Source: an uncultured Lachnospiraceae bacterium (GTDB lineage Bacteria; Bacillota; Clostridia; Lachnospirales; Lachnospiraceae). From it: a DNA stretch of 5,360 bases. The notes below the pieces were generated by a model that did not search any database, was not told where the DNA came from, and saw only the letters and a program-made list of their open reading frames with translations. The DNA is taken from positions 1-5,360 of the forward strand of contig CAJOQZ010000193.1 in NCBI GenBank assembly GCA_905236585.1, written 5' to 3'. Made by a program: the position numbers and the translations under genes. Position 1 is the stretch's first letter. Every line of letters starts with the position of its first letter. This document shows, piece after piece, positions 1-4,380 of the stretch.

Positions 1-597
1 CACATTCGTGCCGTACACCTCATCCACAACAACGAACTCGCTGCCGTCGTAGGTAAATGTGGCGTCCTGCGTTTTCGTCACATCCGAACGCGTCGCGCAG
101 TGCAGCCCCTTAACCGACGCCGCCAGTTCCGACGGATCGTAGGATACAAGCGCTTCATTCTCATAATTCACCGGAGTAAACAATGCGCCGACCCAGCCGA
201 AGCCGCTCTGCCCGGATAAAAAGTTCTCGACATCCCCATTGTCCACGTCAATCGCAAGGTCAATCGCCGAAGACGCGATCCCCTCGCTTTCGCCGTCCCA
301 TTCGATGATGTTCAGTTCGTAATCTTTTGCCGTCTGTAAAATCCGCTGCTTCACCGTCGCGACGGAAGCCCCCGAACTGTCCACGCCGTTTACCGTGCTG
401 CGGAAATAGAAATGATTCTGAAAATATAGGGAAAATCCGACATAAACCGCCGCCAAAACCCCGACAGCCGCGCCGCAGGCAATCGCCGCTTTTTTCTTCG
501 CCGACATGCCCTGCTGCTTTTTTTGCTCAGCGAGCCGCCGCTGCTTCCGTAATTCGGCAAAACGGTTCTTCTTCTCTTCCGTCTGCTTCTCCTCCAT
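1..597 (-). CDS. Membrane-anchored peptidoglycan-binding / L,D-transpeptidase-like protein, N-terminal part (3' end beyond window)
   Basis: The reading frame is open from an ATG at 597 to the window edge, giving 199 visible residues without a stop. Residues 1-36 are very rich in Lys, Glu, Gln and Arg and should be cytoplasmic. Residues about 37-59 form one transmembrane segment (AAIACGAAVGVLAAVYVGF), so the rest lies outside the membrane. Just after it comes a stretch with 'TVNGVDSSGASV' (68-79), the typical start of the extracytoplasmic part of clostridial VanW/PG_binding_4 and YkuD L,D-transpeptidase proteins. 'FTYDGSEFVVVDEVYGTNV' (181-199) resembles the repeated PG_binding_4 strand motif. 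The catalytic domain, if present, lies outside the window, so L,D-transpeptidase and VanW-type protein cannot be separated. The start is supported by purine-rich AAGGGAG and AAGG stretches 7-11 nt upstream; Met31 has the membrane segment too close behind it. It has its own promoter at 649-676, so it need not depend on nadE transcription. Confidence 0.8.
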   Translation of the reverse strand, partial: MEEKQTEEKKNRFAELRKQRRLAEQKKQQGMSAKKKAAIACGAAVGVLAAVYVGFSLYFQNHFYFRSTVNGVDSSGASVATVKQRILQTAKDYELNIIEWDGESEGIASSAIDLAIDVDNGDVENFLSGQSGFGWVGALFTPVNYENEALVSYDPSELAASVKGLHCATRSDVTKTQDATFTYDGSEFVVVDEVYGTNV

Positions 598-648
598 TGA
601 TGCGCCTTCTCCCTTATATGTCAAAATAATATTTGTTCGTAAATACTG

Positions 649-676
649 ATTATAATGCCTCTTCCTAAAATGTCAA
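649..676 (-). promoter_or_regulatory. Sigma-A promoter of the cell-wall protein gene
   Basis: On the minus strand TTGACA (676-671) is followed after 16 nt by TATAAT (654-649), a perfect match to the consensus in both boxes. Transcription would start near 642, giving a leader of about 45 nt before the ATG at 597. A second TTGACA lies directly upstream (682-677), but its 22-nt spacing is too long to be used with this -10. The promoter lies in the 132-nt gap between nadE and the downstream gene. Confidence 0.8.
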
Positions 677-729
677 TGTCAATCCTGTACAAAGAATGCT
701 TAAAATACGGGCTGTCTGTTGCCCCAAAT

Positions 730-2691
730 TCACAACGGAACAGATTTATTTCCACAGTAATCCTGCTCTTCAGGGTCGATCCGCTCCAGCTGCGTGCGCC
801 AGAGATTCCACGACGCGTCGGAGGGCATGCGCCAGTCGCCACGCGGCGAAAGGGCAACGGTACCGACTTTCGGTCCGTCGGGCAGACAGGATCGTTTGAA
901 CTGCTGGGTAAAAAACCGCCGGTAAAACGTTTTTTCCCATGACAGGATCGTTTTGGCGTCATATTTTTTTTCAAAAGCAATCTTCGCCAAACGGAAGATT
1001 TTCGCAGGGGTATAACCGAAACGCAGCAGATAATACAAGAAGAAATCGTGCAGTTCGTACGGTCCGACCAAATCCTCCGTCTTCTGCGCGATCTTGCCGT
1101 CCTCGGGCGGAAGCAGTTCCGGCGAAACCGGCGTATCCAACACGTCATACAATACATCGCGCAACGTCTCGGACGTCCCGCAGAGATTGTCAGCATAGTA
1201 GCGCACCAAATGGCGCACGAGAGTCTTGGGAATGGATGCATTGACCCCGTACATCGACATATGGTCGCCGTTGTACGTCGCCCAGCCCAAAGCAAGTTCG
1301 GACAGATCGCCCGTCCCGACCACCATGCCGTTTGTCTGATTGGCGATATCCATTAAAATCTGCGTCCGCTCTCTTGCCTGTGCGTTTTCATATGTCACGT
1401 CCCGCACATTTTCATCCTGTCCGATATCGGAAAAATGCTGCCGCACCGCCGCTGTGATCGGGATTTCTTTTTTTGTCGCCATAAGCGCGTCAATCATTGC
1501 AACCGCGTTGTCGTATGTCCGATCGGTTGTGCCGAAACCGGGCATTGTCACCGCTATGATGCCGTCCCGGGGAATCTGCAGCAGGTCGAACGCCCGCACG
1601 GTCACAAGGAGCGCCAAGGCGGAATCGAGTCCTCCCGAAATGCCGACCACCGCCGTCTTGCTCGCCGTATGCTTAAGCCGCTTTTTTAAGCCCATTGCCT
1701 GTATTGTAAAAATCTCTTCGCACCGCTCTTTTAACTTTGCGGCATCCGACGGCACGAAAGGCGTCGGATCAATGCGCCGCGCAAGATGCGTCCGCGTCTT
1801 TTTTATGGAAAACGGTATCGTCCGATAATCTGTATCTGGTCGAAGCCGGTAAGTATTCATTTTAAGTCTGCGTGCGCTTAACGCTTCGATATCAATCTGC
1901 CCGTATTCGATGCCGTCGGTGAACCGCTCGCCCTCTGCAAGAAGCGTGCCATTCTCCGCTATCAGCCGGGCACCCGAATATACCACATCCTGCGTCGACT
2001 CTGCTGTCCCCGCGGAGGCGTAAATATACGCCGCGTAAAGCCTGGCGGACTGGGTGGCGACAAGTTCCCTGCGGTAGTCGCTTTTGCCGATCAGTTCATT
2101 GCTCGCCGAAAGATTGACGATCACATTCGCGCCGTTTAGAGCATGGGATATGCTCGGCGGCGCCGGCACCCACAGATCCTCGCAGAGTTCACAGGCAATG
2201 GCAACATCCGGCATCGCATCCGGCACAAACAAAAGGCGGCTTCCGATCGGCACGGTAAACGCGCCGACCGTCGTCTCCTTTACCGCGCAAAAGCCAGGCG
2301 TAAACTGCCGCTTTTCATAAAACTCATCATAATTCGGCAGATTGACTTTCGGCACCAGTCCAAGCAATTTTCCGTTGGCGAACGCCGCCGCGACATTATA
2401 TAGTTTGCCCAAAAACAAGAAGGGGAGTCCGACAAAAAAGACCGCGTCCATGTCGCGGCTTTTTTCCACAAGCGACAGCAGTCCGCATTTTGCCTCTTCT
2501 ATGAGCGAATGCTGGTAAAACAGGTCGCCGCAGGTATAGCCCGTAATGGATAGTTCTGGAAATACCACGATTTTCGCGCCGCCCTCGCACGCCTCGCGCA
2601 TCTGCGCAGATATTCTATCAACATTATACGCGACATCCGCTACTGCCAGTTCGGGTGTCGCCGCACTTACGCATATAAATCCATCCCGCAT
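730..2691 (-). CDS. nadE: Glutamine-dependent NAD+ synthetase
   Basis: This cytosolic enzyme makes the last step of NAD synthesis: nicotinic acid adenine dinucleotide + ATP + glutamine to NAD+. The 653 residues contain two domains. The N-terminal nitrilase-like glutaminase spans about 1-290 with the expected Glu46 (VFPELSITGYTC), Lys115 (PKVNLPNYDEFYE) and Cys170 (CELCEDLWVPAPPS) triad. The C-terminal synthetase, about 320-653, carries the ATP-pyrophosphatase loop SGGLDS (352-357) and the GTGDLSELALGW..YNGDHMSMYGVN block (459-484). Length and domain order match bacterial two-domain NadE, and nothing looks broken. The frame stays open upstream to an ATG at 2748, but the start at 2691 is preferred: it has AAGGGGAAGG immediately upstream, the protein begins with the usual 'GFICVSAATPEL' strand, and the longer form would overlap the 81-aa gene, which otherwise ends 11 nt before this ATG. 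It is the last gene of a likely three-gene operon. Confidence 0.97.
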   Translation of the reverse strand: MRDGFICVSAATPELAVADVAYNVDRISAQMREACEGGAKIVVFPELSITGYTCGDLFYQHSLIEEAKCGLLSLVEKSRDMDAVFFVGLPFLFLGKLYNVAAAFANGKLLGLVPKVNLPNYDEFYEKRQFTPGFCAVKETTVGAFTVPIGSRLLFVPDAMPDVAIACELCEDLWVPAPPSISHALNGANVIVNLSASNELIGKSDYRRELVATQSARLYAAYIYASAGTAESTQDVVYSGARLIAENGTLLAEGERFTDGIEYGQIDIEALSARRLKMNTYRLRPDTDYRTIPFSIKKTRTHLARRIDPTPFVPSDAAKLKERCEEIFTIQAMGLKKRLKHTASKTAVVGISGGLDSALALLVTVRAFDLLQIPRDGIIAVTMPGFGTTDRTYDNAVAMIDALMATKKEIPITAAVRQHFSDIGQDENVRDVTYENAQARERTQILMDIANQTNGMVVGTGDLSELALGWATYNGDHMSMYGVNASIPKTLVRHLVRYYADNLCGTSETLRDVLYDVLDTPVSPELLPPEDGKIAQKTEDLVGPYELHDFFLYYLLRFGYTPAKIFRLAKIAFEKKYDAKTILSWEKTFYRRFFTQQFKRSCLPDGPKVGTVALSPRGDWRMPSDASWNLWRTQLERIDPEEQDYCGNKSVPL

Positions 2692-2702
2692 AGCCTTCCC
2701 CT

Positions 2703-2948
2703 TTACCGCAGCCGCCGCAATTCGTATTTTGCCCGCGTCTGCACGCAATTCCGAAGTTCCTTAAATCGTTCTTCCACAGTACCTTCGCCGATGACAAGAT
2801 CGAGAGATGCCGCTAAATTGTCAACCAGGTGATTACTTAAATCATCTCTGAATTTTAGTTTGTCGAGGATGTTCAATTTTTCTTCGAAACTGCGTTCGTC
2901 AAAAAAATCATTCATCAAACATAGTAAATCTTCACTTAATGAATCCAT
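2703..2948 (-). CDS. Small conserved-looking hypothetical protein (81 aa) upstream of nadE
   Basis: I do not recognise a named family. The 81-residue product is soluble, acidic in its first half and basic at the end (RTRAKYELRRLR-like tail), and predicted largely helical: 'SFEEKLNILDKLKFRDDLSNHLVDNLAASLDLVIGEGTVEERFKELRNC'. The style is that of small clostridial proteins of unknown function. It is judged real because AAGGGAAG lies 3 nt upstream of the ATG at 2948, the codon pattern is normal, and the stop at 2703-2705 is followed after 11 nt by nadE, whose ribosome binding site directly follows this stop codon. That spacing suggests co-transcription and possibly translational coupling with nadE. 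There is no transmembrane segment or signal peptide. A role in NAD metabolism cannot be concluded from position alone. Confidence 0.8.
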   Translation of the reverse strand: MDSLSEDLLCLMNDFFDERSFEEKLNILDKLKFRDDLSNHLVDNLAASLDLVIGEGTVEERFKELRNCVQTRAKYELRRLR

Positions 2949-2997
2949 ATTCTTCCCTTATCTTCCCTTTTTCCATGTTTTGCTTTTTGTGTTTTGG

Positions 2998-3102
2998 TTA
3001 TACGATCGCCACCACTGCCGCTATTCCGGTAATCACCATGGATGCCAGTACCATGAGGACGATCAGCGTGCGGGCTATCTGCATGCGTTTTTTCTTGTTC
3101 AT
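2998..3102 (-). CDS. 34-aa single-span membrane peptide
   Basis: A short reading frame, too small for usual ORF cut-offs, starts with ATG at 3102 and ends with TAA at 2998-3000. The product begins with a very basic head (MNKKKRMQIAR), followed by about 21 hydrophobic residues (TLIVLMVLASMVITGIAAVVAIV), the pattern of a small single-span membrane protein with its N-terminus in the cytoplasm. An AAAGGA site sits 6 nt before the ATG, well placed for initiation. Firmicutes carry many unnamed 30-40-aa proteins of this shape (DUF4044-like in form), but membership in any family is not shown. It lies 49 nt upstream of the 81-aa gene on the same strand with no terminator between, so it is probably the first gene of the nadE operon. 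It could also be a leader peptide. A toxin role is possible for such a shape, but no antisense RNA promoter is evident. Confidence 0.7.
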   Translation of the reverse strand: MNKKKRMQIARTLIVLMVLASMVITGIAAVVAIV

Positions 3103-3122
3103 GTGTGTTCCTTTCTTTTCCG

Positions 3123-3168
3123 GGACGTTGCCTTCGTCCGTGAGAGAAAAATTTTTGGTGAACGGCGG
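3123..3168. repeat. Partial copy of the structured intergenic repeat (right end only)
   Basis: This 46-nt segment matches 3721-3766 in the same orientation at 43 of 46 positions. It keeps the small stem GGAC (3123-3126) / GTCC and the following TGAGAGAAAAAT arm, but lacks the opposite 12-nt arm found in the longer copy. Two of the three differences fall in the loop. It lies between two divergent genes, probably inside the 5' leader of the 34-aa peptide mRNA on the minus strand. Confidence 0.8.
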
Positions 3169-3178
3169 TCAACTTAAT

Positions 3179-3186
3179 AGTATAAT
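3179..3186. promoter_or_regulatory. Overlapping -10-like boxes of a divergent promoter region
   Basis: Between the divergent 34-aa and 82-aa genes, a plus-strand TATAAT (3181-3186) overlaps a minus-strand TATACT (3184-3179). The plus-strand start would fall near 3193, giving a ~40-nt leader before the ATG at 3232. Neither box has a good -35 at 16-18 nt: a TTGGTG on the plus side is 20 nt away, and the minus side has only an A-rich stretch. The assignment is therefore tentative. If both are used, the two directions would compete for polymerase. Confidence 0.4.
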
Positions 3187-3231
3187 GACATATATTAACA
3201 TATTTTTTTTAGAAAAGGAAGAAATAAAAAA

Positions 3232-3480
3232 ATGGTAAGTCGCAGTGATCTGTTTGCCCTGTCTTATTACAAAAAAGCCGCCTTCACCGGCAGCGATAAA
3301 AATCTTTGTTATCGGATTGAGCGCGTCGGCGACGACGATATCTTCAAATTGCAGGCTACGGTGTGGGACGGTCCGTTTAATTTCGAATCGACGCCGGATG
3401 AGAAAAAAACGCGGCATCTGGAAGAGTTTTCGGAGGAGGGATTATGCGCGATAGCGGAGTGGATCAATAATATGCGGTGA
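3232..3480 (+). CDS. Small hypothetical protein (82 aa)
   Basis: No named family is assigned. The 82-residue soluble protein reads 'KNLCYRIERVG...FKLQATVWDGPFNFESTPDEKKTRHLEEFSEEGLCAIAEWINNMR'. That gives beta strands, a tryptophan/proline-rich centre (VWDGPFNF, about 45-52) and a final helix beginning at 'SEEGLCAIAEWIN'. From memory, small clostridial proteins with a 'YR.E......L..TVW.GP..FE.TPDE.K......FSEEGL..A..W.N' pattern exist and are usually annotated as hypothetical, sometimes loosely as GNAT-related. This resemblance was not checked by search. The ATG at 3232 follows AAGGAAG with a 10-nt A-rich spacer. It is the only conventional gene on the plus strand, divergent from the nadE cluster, and is followed 20 nt later by structured repeat copy A, so it is probably monocistronic. 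There is no membrane segment. Confidence 0.75.
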   Translation: MVSRSDLFALSYYKKAAFTGSDKNLCYRIERVGDDDIFKLQATVWDGPFNFESTPDEKKTRHLEEFSEEGLCAIAEWINNMR

Positions 3481-3499
3481 TTCATTATTTATGGCTGCG

Positions 3500-3675
3500 A
3501 TGCCACTCCCTATGAATACATGTCTCTCACGGGAGAGACAACTCCCTTTGAGAGACATATATCCATAGGTCGTTGGTGTAAGGCGCCTCACACCAGCGAA
3601 TCGGAGAATCATGTTCTGCTAAGACCGTTGTCCCGGTCGTGCAGAATATGATTTCCGGTGAGCGGCAGTTCTTGC
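3500..3675. repeat. Structured ~175-bp intergenic direct repeat, copy A
   Basis: This 176-nt segment recurs in the same orientation at 4195-4369, with five substitutions and one single-base indel. It contains three consecutive hairpins: a 20-position stem (3509-3528 / 3550-3569) capped by GGGAG-6 nt-CTCCC (3531-3546); a near-palindrome centred on GGCGCC (3571-3598); and a 13-position stem (3607-3619 / 3641-3653) enclosing GACCG-6 nt-CGGTC (3623-3638). No convincing reading frame with a ribosome binding site runs through it, and no T-tract follows the hairpins, so it is not a simple terminator. It fills most of the gap between the 82-aa gene and the toxin-like locus. It could be a structured RNA, a MITE-like repeat or a cruciform-forming DNA element. 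Confidence 0.92.
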
Positions 3676-3757
3676 TAAGATACGCCTATCACCGGTGAAC
3701 CAAAAGATTTTTCTCTCAAAGGACGTTGTCTTTGTCCGTGAGAGAAAAATTTTGGGT
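3655..3757. other. Two further hairpins extending repeat copy A
   Basis: Directly beyond the shared repeat, CCGGTGA (3655-3661) pairs with TCACCGG (3689-3695). Next, ATTTTTCTCTCA (3707-3718) pairs exactly with TGAGAGAAAAAT (3739-3750) around an inner GGAC/GTCC stem (3721-3724 / 3734-3737) with a 9-nt loop. The right part of the second hairpin is the segment duplicated at 3123-3168, so the complete element may run from 3500 to about 3766. The second hairpin has no T-run beyond the paired arms, so intrinsic termination is doubtful. Nothing else is recognised in 3767-3798. Confidence 0.75.
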
Positions 3758-3798
3758 GAACGGCGGAAATCCCTCGACCGTCCGTATTTATTTTTCAG

Positions 3799-3827
3799 TT
3801 GTTTGGCTACCCTTTTTTTGATAAAAT
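3799..3827 (+). promoter_or_regulatory. Promoter of the toxin-like mRNA
   Basis: TTGTTT (3799-3804) and TAAAAT (3822-3827) are separated by exactly 17 nt, a good sigma-A arrangement. Transcription would start near 3834, exactly where the inverted-repeat segment AGGTGCTGCCA begins. The leader to the ATG at 3919 would be about 85 nt, which is long for so small a gene and typical of regulated or structured leaders. Confidence 0.65.
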
Positions 3828-3833
3828 AGAAGC

Positions 3834-3868
3834 AGGTGCTGCCACCAGATGTGTGCGGTCTTGCCTTT
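3834..3868. repeat. Promoter-proximal inverted repeat, left arm
   Basis: AGGTGCTGCCA (3834-3844) and CGGTCTTGCCTTT (3856-3868), separated by 11 nt, occur again in inverted orientation at 4107-4137, where the spacer is 7 nt. The arm starts at the predicted start point of the toxin mRNA. A hairpin AATGAC-6 nt-GTCATT follows in the same leader (about 3874-3891), before the ribosome binding site. Confidence 0.9.
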
Positions 3869-3918
3869 TGCAGAATGACTCACAGGTCATTCTCTCCCAT
3901 AGATTGGAGGTGATGTCC

Positions 3919-4080
3919 ATGAGGATGATCTGTAGAAAGGAAAAGTACGCTTCGATGTTTGACTTAATCAACATCGTCGTTGCTATCGGTCGCTTAGTCA
4001 TTGACTTTCTGCGTCTGATACTCGACATATTGAAAGAGCAAAAACAAGAAAGCAACCGCCGTCCTCTGCCCAGAGAATAG
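3919..4080 (+). CDS. Small amphipathic hydrophobic peptide, candidate type I toxin (53 aa)
   Basis: The start at 3919 is chosen because a nearly perfect ribosome binding site, GGAGGTGAT (3906-3914), puts GGAGG 8 nt before this ATG. The ATG at 3913 is too close and the one at 3925 too far. The peptide has a basic head (MRMICRKEKYAS), a hydrophobic helix 14-38 (FDLINIVVAIGRLVIDFLRL...) and a polar, basic tail (KEQKQESNRRPLPRE). Within the helix Arg25, Asp29, Arg32, Asp36 and Lys39 fall at i+3/i+4 steps, so one face carries alternating charges. That resembles the charge-zipper layout described for the Escherichia coli type I toxin TisB (analogy, not homology). The last codons form one arm of the terminator hairpin, as in several Firmicutes holin-like type I toxins. 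A convergent promoter downstream would make an antisense RNA. The likely action, if it is a toxin, is membrane insertion. It could instead be a small membrane regulator. Confidence 0.72.
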   Translation: MRMICRKEKYASMFDLINIVVAIGRLVIDFLRLILDILKEQKQESNRRPLPRE

Positions 4081-4091
4081 GTTGCTTTCTT
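4046..4091. terminator. Bidirectional terminator shared by toxin-like mRNA and antisense RNA
   Basis: AAGAAAGCAACC (4046-4057) pairs perfectly with GGTTGCTTTCTT (4080-4091). An inner CTCT-GCCC-AGAG hairpin (4064-4075) caps the loop. The left arm lies inside the coding sequence and the stop codon overlaps the right arm. On the minus strand the stem is followed by TTTCTTGTTTTTG, a fair U-tract. On the plus strand the tract is limited to the stem's own TTTCTT, so termination there may be leaky. Confidence 0.75.
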
Positions 4092-4106
4092 AAGTAACTA
4101 ACAATC

Positions 4107-4137
4107 AAAGGCAAGACCGTCTACTTTGGCAGCACCT
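4107..4137. repeat. Promoter-proximal inverted repeat, right arm
   Basis: AAAGGCAAGACCG (4107-4119) and TGGCAGCACCT (4127-4137) are the exact reverse complements of the two blocks at 3856-3868 and 3834-3844. The arm lies just inside the predicted start of the antisense RNA. A plus-strand transcript that reads through the terminator would contain both arms and could fold end to end. Confidence 0.9.
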
Positions 4138-4144
4138 TTGTATT

Positions 4145-4176
4145 AGTATATTACTATGTTTTTCCTATATTGTCAA
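4145..4176 (-). promoter_or_regulatory. Convergent promoter of the candidate antitoxin RNA
   Basis: On the minus strand a consensus TTGACA (4176-4171) is followed by TAATAT after 17 nt (4153-4148), and overlapping it by TATACT after 20 nt (4150-4145). The surrounding 30 nt are AT-rich. No minus-strand gene begins here: the next protein gene on that strand starts at 3102. A non-coding product is the simplest reading. Confidence 0.65.
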
Positions 4177-4194
4177 ATTGGTATTTTTTGTAAT

Positions 4195-4369
4195 ATGCCA
4201 CTCCCTATGAATACATGTCTCTCACGGGAGAGACAACTCCCTTTCAGAGACATATATCCATAGGTCGTTGGCGTAAGGCGCCTTACACCAGCGAATCGGA
4301 GAATCATGTTCTGCTAAGACCGTTGTCTCGGTCGTGCAGAATATGATTTCCGGTGAACGGCAGTCTTGC
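4195..4369. repeat. Structured ~175-bp intergenic direct repeat, copy B
   Basis: This is the second copy of 3500-3675, in the same orientation. Its three hairpins are at 4204-4264, 4266-4293 and 4302-4348. One substitution changes a loop base (TTGTCC to TTGTCT), two fall in the GGCGCC hairpin and remain G-U compatible on the minus strand, and one breaks the terminal pair of the first outer stem. Similarity stops 11 nt before the stop codon of the permease gene, so the terminal hairpins of the longer copy A are absent. It fills most of the 300-nt gap 4081-4380, together with the antisense RNA promoter. Confidence 0.92.
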
Positions 4370-4380
4370 CCCATCCCCAA

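Larger units (their letters stand above)
4041..4140 (-). ncRNA. Candidate antitoxin RNA, antisense to the toxin mRNA 3' end
   Basis: From the minus-strand promoter at 4145-4176 transcription would begin near 4138-4141 and stop at the bidirectional terminator, giving an RNA of about 100 nt without a plausible reading frame. It would be complementary to the toxin mRNA over the terminator hairpin and the last toxin codons (4046 to about 4091). Its 5' end copies the 5' end of the toxin mRNA (GGTGCTGCCA...CGGTCTTGCCTTT) instead of complementing it. The convergent layout is that of known type I pairs such as txpA/RatA and par (fst/RNA II). No transcript evidence is available, so this is an inference from promoter, terminator and layout. 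Confidence 0.55.

Noticed and set aside
626..640. A CGAAC half-site resembling a Gram-positive LexA (SOS) box in the leader of the cell-wall gene.
   Set aside because: Only one half matches; the required GTTCG half is missing at the right spacing.
702..724. A weak hairpin (GGGC/GCCC, 8-nt loop) followed by TATTTT on the minus strand just after nadE.
   Set aside because: A 4-bp stem and a broken T-tract are too weak to call an intrinsic terminator, although it is in the right place.
621..1295. Long open frames opposite or beside nadE, such as a 224-codon minus-strand frame.
   Set aside because: They overlap the well-supported nadE frame, have Arg/Cys-rich translations and no plausible start signals.
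2939..3238. A plus-strand 99-codon frame with hydrophobic stretches opposite the 34-aa peptide.
   Set aside because: It has no ribosome binding site, runs through the intergenic repeat and is best explained as the shadow of the real minus-strand small genes.
3500..3568. A 22-codon reading frame (ATG to TAG) inside repeat copy A, also intact in copy B.
   Set aside because: There is no ribosome binding site before it, and the sequence is fully explained by hairpin arms; the substitution between copies is not silent. Intactness in two near-identical copies carries little weight.
3707..3757. The long hairpin at the end of repeat copy A as an intrinsic terminator.
   Set aside because: No T-tract follows the stem on either strand beyond the paired bases themselves.
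3500..4369. The paired repeats as a CRISPR array or as ends of an insertion sequence.
   Set aside because: There are only two long copies, no regular spacers, no cas genes and no transposase frame between them; they are direct, not inverted, repeats.
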